Assembly: GCF_001594015.1 (NCBI RefSeq)
Contig: NZ_LTBC01000018.1
Span: forward strand, 1-40,740
DNA from: Moorella mulderi DSM 14980
GTDB lineage: Bacteria > Bacillota > DSM-521 > Neomoorellales > Neomoorellaceae
Reading direction: 5' to 3'
DNA length: 40,740 bases
Part shown: one piece after another, positions 1 to 7,637 of the stretch
Position numbering within the stretch: the stretch's first letter is position 1
Layout: each line of letters starts with the position of its first letter
Made by a program: the position numbers and the translations under genes
Notes under the pieces: model-generated
What the model saw: the letters and a program-made list of their open reading frames with translations, nothing else
What the model was told of the DNA's origin: nothing
Databases searched by the model: none

Positions 1-55
1 TCTTGTATTCGGCTATCCGGGTTTCCCATAGTGCTTGCCGTTCGGCTTTGGTCAT
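1..55 (-). CDS. tnpA: IS66 family accessory protein TnpA, N-terminal fragment
   Basis: On the minus strand an ATG at 55 is preceded by a strong GAGGAGG ribosome-binding site. It opens a frame reading MTKAERQALWETRIAEYK before leaving the window. This N-terminus is what I know from the small TnpA protein of IS66-type elements, which accompanies TnpB and the TnpC transposase and is thought to bind DNA. Only 18 residues are visible. The IS66-like terminal sequence about 70 bases upstream supports the call. Confidence 0.65.
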   Translation of the reverse strand, partial: MTKAERQALWETRIAEYK

Positions 56-144
56 AACAAAAAATCCTCCTCAGCTTGTGTTCTGAAGAGGATTATCCCC
101 TATACTTGCGATTGGTGCCAAGGTGGGTTGTATTTGACGCTTAC
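1..144 (-). mobile_element. IS66-like insertion sequence, one end (partial)
   Basis: The reverse complement of 125-144 reads GTAAGCGTCAAATACAACCC, which has the GTAAGCG terminus typical of IS66-family elements. It lies just upstream of a TnpA-like start on the same strand, as in those elements. The element therefore ends at 144 and runs out of the window to the left. IS66 elements usually make 8-bp target duplications, so CCCGCTTC at 145-152 is the expected direct repeat. The other end is not visible, so this cannot be confirmed. Confidence 0.7.
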
Positions 145-295
145 CCCGCTTCAAGGCCAGTTTAGAGGAGGTGAATTCTTTTCTAACCCGGAATAATCAA
201 TAAAACAATAAAATGGGGCCTTAAAGAAGGGCCGCCAACAGGTATACTTGTTTGGTGATAAATATATTCAAAAAGAGAGGGTGGAGACTTTAAGT

Positions 296-1369
296 ATGCG
301 GAAGCTCTTGGCATTCGCGTTAGTATTTGTCCTATTGATAGGTATAGCGGGTTGTTCAGGCAAAGGGGGAACTGCGAATAACAACCCCCAAACCACCAAT
401 ACCCAACCCCAGGCAACTGTGAATAATAAAGCCTTTAAAGAAGCGGAAGCCGAGCTCCTAGAATCCCTGCAACCCCTTCCCAAAGCCTCGCAAAAATATA
501 AAATTGCTGCCCTGTTAATTACCCTGGCCAATCCATTTTGGGTTACTGTGAAAGAAGGGTATGAAGATGCAGCCAGAGAATATGGTGTAACAGTAGATGT
601 GATGTCCGCCCCCAAAGAAGATGATGTAAATTCTCAACTAGAAACTCTGAAAACCATTGTTAGCAAAGATTATAACGCCATTGCTATCTCGGCTATTACA
701 CCGTTTAACCTGGTCCCAGGCGTTGCTGCAGCCACAAAAAAAGGCATACCGGTTGTCGCAGTGGGTACCAGTGTAGACCAGGAAGCAGCTACCAGAGCGG
801 GGGCCAGGGTCCAGGCTTTTATTACCTCCAATTTTGAAGATCAGGGTAAACTGGGTGCCGAGTATATAATTAAAAAAATAGGTGCTGGCAAAGTGGCGAT
901 AATTGAAGGGCTCCCCGGTGCAGCCCAGAGTGAGGCCCGGAAAACAGGTGCTAAGAAAGCCTTTGAAGGTAACAAAGATATTACCCTGGTGGCAATCCAG
1001 CCGGGTAACTGGGACAGGCAAAAGGCTTATAATATAGCGGCCAACCTTATTCAGGCTAACCCCGACCTGAAGGGCATCTTTTGTGCCAACGATGTTATGG
1101 CTTTGGGCGCTGTGGAGGCCCTCAAGGCAGCTGGTAAGAAAGACCAGGTAACAGTGGTTGGCGTTGATTTTATCGATGATGCCCGTAAATCCATAGCTAA
1201 AGGAGAATTAGATGCCTCAGTGGCTATGTCACCCTACCTTTTTGGCAAAGGTGGCCTAATACTTGCCCTGAAAGTTTTGGAAGGGCACGAAATAAAGCAA
1301 CAGATTTACTGGACCCCCCTGGCAATTGTAGATAGGGAGAATGTGAACTCTTTTGAAGGATGGAAGTAG
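296..1369 (+). CDS. Sugar-type ABC transporter substrate-binding lipoprotein (Peripla_BP_4)
   Basis: This is a lipid-anchored solute-binding protein of the RbsB-like, type I periplasmic-binding fold, about 357 residues. The ATG at 296 is chosen because it begins a clean lipoprotein signal (MRKLL, hydrophobic stretch, then IAGC with Cys20 as the lipidated residue) and follows GAGGGTGGAG. An upstream in-frame ATG at 248 would bury the signal. After a Gln/Asn/Thr-rich linker comes the two-lobe domain with typical strands (KIAALLITLANPFW near residue 65, IVSKDYNAIAISAI, GIPVVAVGTS, and a late VVGVDFIDDA). The ligand cannot be told from sequence. No permease or ATPase gene follows; a terminator does. 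It is therefore an orphan binding protein, possibly separated from its transporter by the adjacent insertion sequence. Family call firm, substrate unknown. Confidence 0.85.
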   Translation: MRKLLAFALVFVLLIGIAGCSGKGGTANNNPQTTNTQPQATVNNKAFKEAEAELLESLQPLPKASQKYKIAALLITLANPFWVTVKEGYEDAAREYGVTVDVMSAPKEDDVNSQLETLKTIVSKDYNAIAISAITPFNLVPGVAAATKKGIPVVAVGTSVDQEAATRAGARVQAFITSNFEDQGKLGAEYIIKKIGAGKVAIIEGLPGAAQSEARKTGAKKAFEGNKDITLVAIQPGNWDRQKAYNIAANLIQANPDLKGIFCANDVMALGAVEALKAAGKKDQVTVVGVDFIDDARKSIAKGELDASVAMSPYLFGKGGLILALKVLEGHEIKQQIYWTPLAIVDRENVNSFEGWK

Positions 1370-1392
1370 GCAATACTTCATTAGAATGACAG

Positions 1393-1421
1393 GCCGATGA
1401 CGAAACGCTCATCGGCTTTTG
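1393..1421 (+). terminator. Rho-independent terminator after the binding-protein gene
   Basis: GCCGATGA (1393-1400) pairs perfectly with TCATCGGC (1409-1416) across an 8-base loop and is followed by TTTT. It lies 24 bases after the stop of the lipoprotein gene. Confidence 0.85.
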
Positions 1422-1455
1422 TCCATAAATTAATCCAATACTATGGTGACTGGAT

Positions 1456-2125
1456 ATGGGCGGCGAGGTATTTTTTGTTAACCTTGAAGGAACACGAGGC
1501 GATAGTGTCCTCGACAAGTTAAAAAGGCTTTGTAACCACGCGGGTTTAAATAAGATAATTGAAGAAGGTGACCTAGTTGCCATCAAACTCCATTTTGGTG
1601 AGCTGGGTAATACCAGAATGCTCAGACCGCAGTTCTTAAAAATAATTATTCAGTTAGTGAAAGAGAGGGGTGGTCATCCTTTTCTAACGGACTGCAACAC
1701 CCTGTTTTACCGGGGCAGATTTAACGCTGTCTGTCACCTGGAAACAGCTAATTTCAATGGTTACGACCAGGCGGCCATGGGGGCGCCCCTAATTATAGCC
1801 GACGGCCTTAAAGGTCTGGACTACAGACTGGCCAGGGCCCGGGAAGGTTTAAGCGAAGTCAAAGTGGGATCCAGCTATTTACGAAGCTGATAAGTTAGTC
1901 GTTGTTACCCATTTCAAGGGTCATGATGATGTAGGCTTCGGAGGTATTATAAAAAACTTGGGGATGGGAGCTATCGCTCGGCCTGGAAAACAGGCCATCC
2001 ATTCCCACATGAAACCCGTTGTTGAGACGTCCCTCTGTAACGGTTGCGGCAAGTGCGTAGAGGTTTGTAAGGTGAAGGCCATTGCAATTGAAGAAGGCAA
2101 AGCGTTCATCGAACAGGGCAACTAA
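1456..2125 (+). pseudogene. DUF362 / ferredoxin-type protein, frameshifted and truncated
   Basis: The first frame runs from ATG 1456 to a TGA at 1888-1890 and matches the N-terminal part of DUF362 proteins (KLHFGELGNTRMLRP, then a TDCNTLFYRGRFN block). The family sequence continues without a gap in another frame from about 1871: IYEADKLVVVTHFKGHDDVG, then GGIIKNLGMG, then the iron-sulfur motif CNGCGKCVEVC. It stops at TAA 2123-2125. A net +1 shift near 1870 therefore splits the gene. In intact relatives a second CxxCxxC cluster follows, but here the frame stops just where it should begin. The role in intact genes is poorly defined; a [4Fe-4S] electron-transfer function is likely. Calling it a pseudogene assumes no sequencing error. 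Confidence 0.75.
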
Positions 2126-2151
2126 ACTTGCTATCTGCGGGGGTCAGAGAT

Positions 2152-2250
2152 ATGGATGAAGCGCTTACCATCAAGGCAGCGAGGGAGGCTCTGGCCAGCA
2201 ATATCGATCCCTTAAAAGCCATCAATGAAGGTTTTTTCAGGAACCTTTAA
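2152..2250 (+). pseudogene. Corrinoid (B12-binding) protein, N-terminal remnant
   Basis: The 32-codon frame starts MDEALTIKAAREALASNIDP and continues LKAINEGFFRNL before TAA. This resembles the first helices of the B12-binding_2 cap domain in methyltransferase corrinoid proteins, where the pattern ALxxxxDPLxAINEG is usual. Intact proteins are about 210 residues and carry a DxHxxG cobalamin motif; nothing of that kind follows. A GGGGGTCAGAG ribosome-binding site precedes the ATG. It sits directly after the broken DUF362 gene, so the two may be remnants of one C1-metabolism cluster. The short length makes the family call moderate. Confidence 0.5.
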
Positions 2251-2267
2251 TTTTCCCCTTGCATTTT

Positions 2268-2323
2268 CCTCCTCCAGGTGTTATCCTGAAGACAGGATGG
2301 TGTATACAAAACACCGGAGGAGG
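2268..2323 (+). promoter_or_regulatory. Hairpin that sequesters the ribosome-binding site of the next ORF
   Basis: CCTCCTCC-A-GGTGTT (2268-2282) pairs with AACACC-GGAGGAGG (2310-2323), giving a 14-bp stem with one bulged A. Inside it a second stem, ATCCTG/CAGGAT (2283-2298), has an AAGA loop. The 3' arm is the Shine-Dalgarno sequence of the small ORF starting at 2332. No T-run follows, so it is not an ordinary terminator. A translational switch is my inference. Confidence 0.55.
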
Positions 2324-2331
2324 CGGGGGTT

Positions 2332-2460
2332 ATGGATTACCTGCTGACCTGGATTAACGGGGAAGAGGTAGATTACCGGTTTGTCAGCGCTGAAGAGTTA
2401 CAAAGGGTCCTGGCTGCTGAAGAAGAAAAACAAAACTGCATCGTTGTCCCGTTACATTAG
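2332..2460 (+). CDS. Small hypothetical protein, 42 residues
   Basis: The ATG at 2332 lies 8 bases after GGAGGAGG and opens a frame beginning MDYLLTWINGEEVDYRFVSA and ending IVVPLH. It is acidic, with a Glu-rich central helix (EELQRVLAAEEEK), and has no membrane segment or Cys pair. A terminator follows 10 bases after the stop, so it forms a complete monocistronic unit of about 200 bp. I do not recognise the family. The strong ribosome-binding site inside a hairpin and the following terminator are the main reasons to believe it is a real gene. Confidence 0.6.
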   Translation: MDYLLTWINGEEVDYRFVSAEELQRVLAAEEEKQNCIVVPLH

Positions 2461-2470
2461 GCACCCCGGT

Positions 2471-2497
2471 CCGGCATGAGCCGGCTTTTATTTTTTC
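2471..2497 (+). terminator. Rho-independent terminator after the 42-residue ORF
   Basis: CCGGC-ATGA-GCCGG (2471-2484) is followed by CTTTTATTTTTTC. The stem is short but GC-only and the T-rich tract is long. Confidence 0.75.
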
Positions 2498-2573
2498 TTA
2501 AACCATGGTACTCTAGAAAAAACATTAACAGGAAGGAACTCCTGGTAACGGTAACACCCTCTCCAGGCAAATA

Positions 2574-3212
2574 ATGAAAGAGGACGTGGTTTACTTGGCC
2601 CTCCCCTATAACCTGGATGTCACCCTGGACCTGGCCCGCAAGGAACTGGAGCAAGGCAACCCCCGGGAAATAGCCGTCAATAAGGGGGCTACCTGGGATA
2701 GGGAAAAAAAGGTGTTAATCCTGCCCTCTTTAAGTGACGTATTTCACATATCCTGCCCCGGCGGGACCATCAGTACCAGTGACGGCAGCAGCGTCGACCC
2801 GCGGGTGCAGGTTTTAATCCTCCACTACCTGGTGGGTCCGGCAGTTGCCCGGCGGGGTGAATGGGTTTCCTTTAAGGAATTGCCCGGCGGCCTCATCTAC
2901 CAGCAACCCTTTTATGGCCGGGCCGTCTTGCCCCTGGTCCGCACCTTCGGCCACGATCCCGCCGGCCTCCTCCAGGCCGCCCGGCCCCTTGGTGGGCGGC
3001 CCGTAAACCTGGGAGATGCTGCCGTTGAACTTTATCCTTTTCCCAGCCTGCCGGTAAGGCTGGTTATCTGGGCCGGCGATGATGAAATCCCCCCCAGCGG
3101 TACTATCCTTTTCGATGCTTCCGCGGCGGCAATCCTGGCCACGGAAGATCACGCCGTGCTGGCTGAATACCTTGTCAAACGTTTACAGGGCCAGGCGAGG
3201 GAGTCGAAGTAG
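2574..3212 (+). CDS. DUF3786 domain-containing protein
   Basis: This is a 212-residue soluble protein that I recognise as DUF3786, a domain common in acetogenic and sulfate-reducing Firmicutes and often near corrinoid or methyl-transfer genes. Visible hallmarks are the opening ALPYNLDVTLDLARKEL, a central LILHYLVGP, the FKELPGG motif near residue 100, a GDDEIPPSG turn, and the C-terminal LFDASAAAILATEDHAVLAE block typical of the family. No biochemical function is established. The ATG at 2574 has no obvious Shine-Dalgarno, so the true start could differ slightly. The next gene begins within about 27 bases, suggesting one transcript. Confidence 0.85.
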   Translation: MKEDVVYLALPYNLDVTLDLARKELEQGNPREIAVNKGATWDREKKVLILPSLSDVFHISCPGGTISTSDGSSVDPRVQVLILHYLVGPAVARRGEWVSFKELPGGLIYQQPFYGRAVLPLVRTFGHDPAGLLQAARPLGGRPVNLGDAAVELYPFPSLPVRLVIWAGDDEIPPSGTILFDASAAAILATEDHAVLAEYLVKRLQGQARESK

Positions 3213-3238
3213 CTATCAAGCATGTAGTCAGTATCAGT

Positions 3239-4087
3239 TTGGGTACTAATAGCAGGGATTACCAGGTAAAGCTGAACTGCGGCCAAGAGACAATCCTCCT
3301 GGAACGGCGCGGCTGCAATGGCCGCCTGGACCTGGCTGCCCGCCTTCTTAAAAAACTGGATGGACGGGTGGATGCCCTGGGGTTGGGTGGCGCCAACTTT
3401 AACTACCACCTGGGTTCGCGGTGTTATCCCTGCCCGGCAGGCCGGTATTTAGCCCGCCAGGTTAAAGAGACCCCCCTGGTGGATGGCTCTGGCTGGAAGC
3501 AATGGGTGGAGCCCCGGGCCATAGACCAGCTGGCTTTTTTACCCCCCGGTAGCAGGGCGCTGGTAGTTTCCGTCCTGGACCGCTTCTGGCTGGCCCGGGC
3601 TTTACAGGCAGCCGGCTATCCCGTCCTGGCCGGGGATGCTGCCTTTGGTTTAAAACTCCCCCTTGGCTTTCCTTTATCAACCTTCATGATCCTGGGTTAT
3701 TTAACCATGCCCCTGCTGGCCCATTTGCCCCTGGGCTACCTTTACCCTCTGGGTCATGACCAGGAAAAATCGTACCCCCATTACCATCATCTCTTTGCCA
3801 GGGTCAAAATCATTGCCGGGGACTGGCATTTTATCCGTCGCCATCTACCTGTTTCTCTAGCCGGTAAGGTAGTTATTACCGGCGGCACCACGCCCGGCGA
3901 CCGGGAACTCCTGCGCCGGCGCGGGGCTGCCTGGCTCCTGGCAACAACCCCCGTCTTCGAGGGTTTCAGCCCGGCGGCCAATGCCATGGAAGCTATGCTG
4001 GTGGCCCTGGGCGCTGCAGCGCCCCAGTACCCGGCCCTGGCCGGGAAGTTAGGCTGGTTGCCCTCCCTTTACTGCCTGCAGAAATAA
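3239..4087 (+). CDS. Quinate/shikimate 5-dehydrogenase-like protein (function unproven)
   Basis: This protein of about 282 residues resembles a Firmicutes family often annotated as quinate 5-dehydrogenase. Members begin with a conserved IGTxxRD...ERxGxxGD...LDGKVDAxGLGG pattern; here that is GRVDALGLGG near residue 45, followed by the VDGSG and LVVSVLDRFWLA blocks and a late VVITGGTTPGDRELLRRRGAAWLLATTP. The annotation name is inherited; I see no clear catalytic Lys/Asp pair of true shikimate dehydrogenases. TTG 3239 is the first usual start codon, but family-like residues (IKHVVSIS) continue in frame upstream to an ATC at 3215 without any ATG, GTG or TTG. The real start may therefore be non-canonical or lost. 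A role in metabolism is unknown. Confidence 0.65.
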   Translation: MGTNSRDYQVKLNCGQETILLERRGCNGRLDLAARLLKKLDGRVDALGLGGANFNYHLGSRCYPCPAGRYLARQVKETPLVDGSGWKQWVEPRAIDQLAFLPPGSRALVVSVLDRFWLARALQAAGYPVLAGDAAFGLKLPLGFPLSTFMILGYLTMPLLAHLPLGYLYPLGHDQEKSYPHYHHLFARVKIIAGDWHFIRRHLPVSLAGKVVITGGTTPGDRELLRRRGAAWLLATTPVFEGFSPAANAMEAMLVALGAAAPQYPALAGKLGWLPSLYCLQK

Positions 4088-4194
4088 AAGGTGATCCCTC
4101 TTACAGCCCTGCTGGGGGTTAACCCCACTCCGTGAACCAGTCATTTCTTCCCCTTCCTGGCCATAGGATGTAACAGGAATGGGGGAGAGAAATA

Positions 4195-4755
4195 ATGACT
4201 GGAACCAGTGGCAACCCTACGACCTGCCGGATTAATTTCCAGCTCCGGCACGCCGGGGAGAGAAAAACAATTGCCTATTGCCTGGACCTGACCCGGGAGC
4301 GCATACCCACCTGTACCGGCATCAACCTGGGCGGTAATGACCTGGCTATCCAGGGCCAGGGCTATGACGGCCGCTGCGCCTTCTGCCGTTATTTCCGGAA
4401 AGCCTTAAAAAACCGCGGTATTCGTTTTAGTTGCACCTGTCCTTTTGAAGTCCAGGATAATACCTGTAACTGGCGGGTTAAAATAGGTAGCGTCTTTTTT
4501 GACCAGGACCTCCTTGAGGATGAAGAAAAATACCTTACCTACCTGCGCCGGGTGGAAAATGATCCCCGGGATCTGGAAGCCCGGCTGGCCCTGGGGGTCA
4601 TTCATGAATACCATGGCCGTTTTGCCCCGGCCCTGGCCAGTTACTGGGCCGCCCACGACCTGGACCCGGACGATGCCTTCATCAAGGAACGCCTCCAGGA
4701 CATTCTATCGTTATTACAGCAATTATTACTTACCTCAGAACAGCAAAAAAACTGA
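4195..4755 (+). CDS. Hypothetical protein with Cys-rich N-terminus and TPR-like C-terminus
   Basis: The ATG at 4195 follows GGGGGAGAG with good spacing. The 186-residue product has an N-terminal half with cysteines at YCLD, TCTG, CAFC, SCTC and TC. These include a CxxC (RCAFCRYF) and a CTC, suggesting a metal site. The C-terminal half reads ARLALGVIHEYHGRFAPALA then AHDLDPDDA, which has the register of one tetratricopeptide pair. I do not recognise a named family. It is alone between the quinate-dehydrogenase-like gene and thiL, with about 100 bases on each side. A protein-interaction role with a bound metal is the most that can be inferred. Confidence 0.6.
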   Translation: MTGTSGNPTTCRINFQLRHAGERKTIAYCLDLTRERIPTCTGINLGGNDLAIQGQGYDGRCAFCRYFRKALKNRGIRFSCTCPFEVQDNTCNWRVKIGSVFFDQDLLEDEEKYLTYLRRVENDPRDLEARLALGVIHEYHGRFAPALASYWAAHDLDPDDAFIKERLQDILSLLQQLLLTSEQQKN

Positions 4756-4883
4756 GCTATCGCCAGTTTTGGGAAGCAAATCCAGGGCAGCCAACCAGCC
4801 GTGCCACAGCACTAAAGGCTTGCGCCTGTCCTGTCCCTGTGGCAATATATAGATAGCCAGAAAAAGGGGGATGAGAGTAAGCC

Positions 4884-5888
4884 TTGGATCTGAAAACTAT
4901 TGGCGAGTTCGGTTTGATCGAACGCCTGAAAGCCGGGGCCATTGTGGTCCCGGATAAAGTCATTATGGGTATCGGCGATGATGCTGCGGTTTTAAAGGGG
5001 GAAGGTGGTTACCTGACCCTGGCCTCTACGGACATGCTGGTGGAAGATATCCACTTTACCCTGGCCACGGCTACAGCCCGGGAAATCGGCTACAAGACCA
5101 TGGCGGTAAATGTGAGCGATATTGCCGCCATGGGTGGTATACCAGAACAGGCCCTTGTTTCCCTCGGTTTAAGGCCGGAGCAACCGGTGGACTTTGTGGA
5201 CGAGCTTTACGCAGGCTTACGGGAATGCGGCCAGCGTTTTGGGGTCAATATAATCGGTGGCGATACCGTATCTTCCCCCCGGGCCATGGTGATCAATCTG
5301 GCCATCCTGGGGCGGGTAGAAGAGGGGGCCTGTCTCTACCGCAGCGGCGCCCGGCCGGGAGATGTCCTGCTGGTAACGGGCGATCTCGGGGGGTCGGCTG
5401 CCGGCTTGGATACCTTGCTTTCGCCCCGCCCGGCCCCACCGGAGGCCGTGGTCTTCGCCCGGGAACGCCACTTCCGGCCCACCCCCAGGGTAACTGAAAT
5501 CCGGGCCGCCCTACCGGCAGGGGGGATAACGGCAGCCGATGATATCAGCGATGGCCTGGTAGCTGAAATATATACCCTTGCCCAGGCCTCTGGTGTTGGT
5601 ATTATCCTGGAAGCCGCTGCCGTTCCCATCGCCCCGGCCACCAGGCAGCTTGCCGCTATTTATCAAAAAGATCCCCTGGCTTATGCCCTCTACGGCGGTG
5701 AGGATTTCGAACTCCTCCTCACCTGCCGGCCGGACAAGGTGGCTGCCGTCCAGGAAGCCATAGCCAGGGCCTGCCAGACCCCCGTTACGCCCATCGGTAA
5801 TGTGGTCCCGGCTACGGAAGGTATTACTATCATCATCGATGGGAAGAGATTGCCTTTAAATCCCGGGGGTTATAACCATTTCCAGTAA
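4884..5888 (+). CDS. thiL: Thiamine-monophosphate kinase
   Basis: ThiL phosphorylates thiamine monophosphate with ATP to give thiamine diphosphate, the last step of cofactor synthesis. The 334-residue length and order of motifs fit: IGEFGLIERL at the N-terminus, GIGDDAAVL (about residue 30), STDMLVEDIHF, the NVSDIAAMGG glycine-rich block near 75, GGDTVSS near 125, a VTGDLGGSAAGL loop, and ITAADDISDGL then YGGEDFELL in the C-terminal AIRS-like domain. The start is TTG at 4884, preceded by a GGGGGATGAGAG ribosome-binding region. No other thiamine gene is in the window, so it seems to be a stand-alone salvage or terminal-step gene. Confidence 0.93.
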   Translation: MDLKTIGEFGLIERLKAGAIVVPDKVIMGIGDDAAVLKGEGGYLTLASTDMLVEDIHFTLATATAREIGYKTMAVNVSDIAAMGGIPEQALVSLGLRPEQPVDFVDELYAGLRECGQRFGVNIIGGDTVSSPRAMVINLAILGRVEEGACLYRSGARPGDVLLVTGDLGGSAAGLDTLLSPRPAPPEAVVFARERHFRPTPRVTEIRAALPAGGITAADDISDGLVAEIYTLAQASGVGIILEAAAVPIAPATRQLAAIYQKDPLAYALYGGEDFELLLTCRPDKVAAVQEAIARACQTPVTPIGNVVPATEGITIIIDGKRLPLNPGGYNHFQ

Positions 5889-6049
5889 TGGCTTAAAACC
5901 CTGTTCTTGCTGCCCAGGGGAGTTTCAGGGAGCGTCAGGGCAAGCTATAGCCCGGTAGAGGGGTTGAAAGTTTTACAGGCAGGACTTGCAAGCTGCCCTT
6001 ATTACCTGGTAATATAAGGAGGTAGGGAATAATAAGGGGGATAGTTTAA

Positions 6050-7606
6050 TTGAGTGAAGATATTAAGGCCAGGCTGGCCGACCTAGAAGCCAGGCGCGCA
6101 GTAGTTTTAGCCGGCGGCGGTGAGGAACGCATCGCCAGGCAGCATGCTGCCGGCAAGCTTACGGCCCGTGAACGAATAGAGTTATTGCTGGACCCGGGCA
6201 GTTTCCTGGAACTGGACCAGTTTGTCCGCCACCGGGCCACTGATTTTGGCATGCAAAATATAGAAACACCGGGGGAAGGGGTGGTTACTGGCTCTGGTAC
6301 CATCAATGGCCGCCAGGTTTATGTCTATGCCCAGGATTTTACCGTCATGGGCGGCTCTTTAGGGGAAATGCATGCCGCCAAAATCTGTAAGGTCCTGGAC
6401 CTGGCCCTGAAGACAGGGGTACCGGTTATTGGTTTAAACGACTCCGGCGGCGCCCGCATCCAGGAAGGGGTGGCGGCCCTTAATGGTTATGGGGAAATTT
6501 TCCGCCGTAATACCCATGCTTCCGGTGTTATCCCCCAGATTGCCGCCATTATGGGACCCTGTGCCGGCGGTGCCGTCTATTCGCCCGGATTAATGGATTT
6601 TATTTTCATGGTTGATCGTACGGCCCAGATGTTCATTACCGGGCCCCAGGTAATCAAGGCCGTTACCGGCGAAGAGGTAAGCCCGGAAGAGCTGGGCGGG
6701 GCTGCCACCCATGCCATGAAAAGCGGGGTAGCCCATTTCCACACTCCCACAGAAGAAGATTGCCTGCATTTAATCCGGACCTTGCTCGGCTACCTCCCAG
6801 GCAACAACCTGGAAGATCCGCCTTATGTGCCCAGCCCTGACCCCGTTGACCGGGAGTGCCCCAATTTGCGGCATTTGGTCCCTGTCGATCCCAATAAACC
6901 CTATGACGTCAAAGAAATAATCTACGGGGTAGTAGATGACGGCCTGTTCCTGGAAATCCAGGCTCAATATGCCGCCAATATAGTTATCGGCCTGGCCCGC
7001 CTGGCCGGGTATACTATAGGTATTGTCGCCAATCAACCACGGCACCTGGCCGGCTGCCTGGATATCAATGCTGCCGATAAAGCCGCCCGTTTCGTCCGTT
7101 TCTGTGACGCCTTCAACATCCCCCTCCTGACCCTTGTCGATACCCCTGGCTATTTACCCGGGGTCGACCAGGAGCAGGGCGGTATTATCCGCCACGGGGC
7201 CAAACTGCTGTATGCCTTTGCTGAAGCCGTCGTTCCCAAAATGACCCTGGTCTTGCGCAAGGCCTACGGCGGTGCTTATCTGGCCATGTGTTCCCGCTCC
7301 CTGGGGGCCGATCATGTGGTAGCCTGGCCGACGGCGGAAATTGCCGTCATGGGTCCCGAAGGGGCGGCCAATATTATCTTCCGCCAGGAAATCAGCCAGG
7401 CCAGTGACCCTCCTGAGGTGCGCCGGCAAAAAATCGCCGAATACCGGGAGAAATTTGCCAATCCTTATATAGCCGCCGGCCTGGGGCTGGTGGATGCCGT
7501 CATTGACCCGGCCCTGACCCGCCGGCACCTGGTCCAGGTCCTGTTAACTTTACTTAACAAACGGGAAAGCCGCCCGGCTAAAAAACACGGTAATTTCCCC
7601 GTTTAA
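6050..7606 (+). CDS. mmdA: Acyl-CoA (methylmalonyl-CoA) carboxyltransferase subunit, MmdA/PccB type
   Basis: This 518-residue biotin-dependent carboxyltransferase matches the 12S/MmdA/PccB family, which moves CO2 between carboxybiotin and acyl-CoA. Two crotonase-fold halves are visible: ARERIELLLDPGSF at the start, the first oxyanion block LNDSGGARIQEGV (about residue 130) with MGPCAGGAVYSP, and the second half VDTPGYLPGVDQEQGG (about 365) with RKAYGGAYLAM and MGPEGAANIIF. The start is TTG 6050, 7 bases after AAGGGGGAT. A 73-residue ORF and a biotin carrier follow closely. With no membrane beta subunit or biotin carboxylase nearby, decarboxylase, transcarboxylase and carboxylase roles cannot be separated. 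Confidence 0.88.
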   Translation: MSEDIKARLADLEARRAVVLAGGGEERIARQHAAGKLTARERIELLLDPGSFLELDQFVRHRATDFGMQNIETPGEGVVTGSGTINGRQVYVYAQDFTVMGGSLGEMHAAKICKVLDLALKTGVPVIGLNDSGGARIQEGVAALNGYGEIFRRNTHASGVIPQIAAIMGPCAGGAVYSPGLMDFIFMVDRTAQMFITGPQVIKAVTGEEVSPEELGGAATHAMKSGVAHFHTPTEEDCLHLIRTLLGYLPGNNLEDPPYVPSPDPVDRECPNLRHLVPVDPNKPYDVKEIIYGVVDDGLFLEIQAQYAANIVIGLARLAGYTIGIVANQPRHLAGCLDINAADKAARFVRFCDAFNIPLLTLVDTPGYLPGVDQEQGGIIRHGAKLLYAFAEAVVPKMTLVLRKAYGGAYLAMCSRSLGADHVVAWPTAEIAVMGPEGAANIIFRQEISQASDPPEVRRQKIAEYREKFANPYIAAGLGLVDAVIDPALTRRHLVQVLLTLLNKRESRPAKKHGNFPV

Positions 7607-7637
7607 CAGTTTTTATTTTCAGGGCAGGTGATATTTT

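Noticed and set aside
4499-4852. 117-codon plus-strand frame
   Set aside because: It overlaps the Cys-rich/TPR gene in another frame, has no ribosome-binding site and a biased Pro/Trp/Arg content, and is a shadow of the GC-rich coding strand.
5889-6049. Cobalamin riboswitch upstream of the carboxyltransferase gene
   Set aside because: A GGCAG...CTGCC hairpin with a CAGGCAGGACTTGC segment faintly recalls the B12 box, but the conserved box and the remaining core elements are absent and the space is small.
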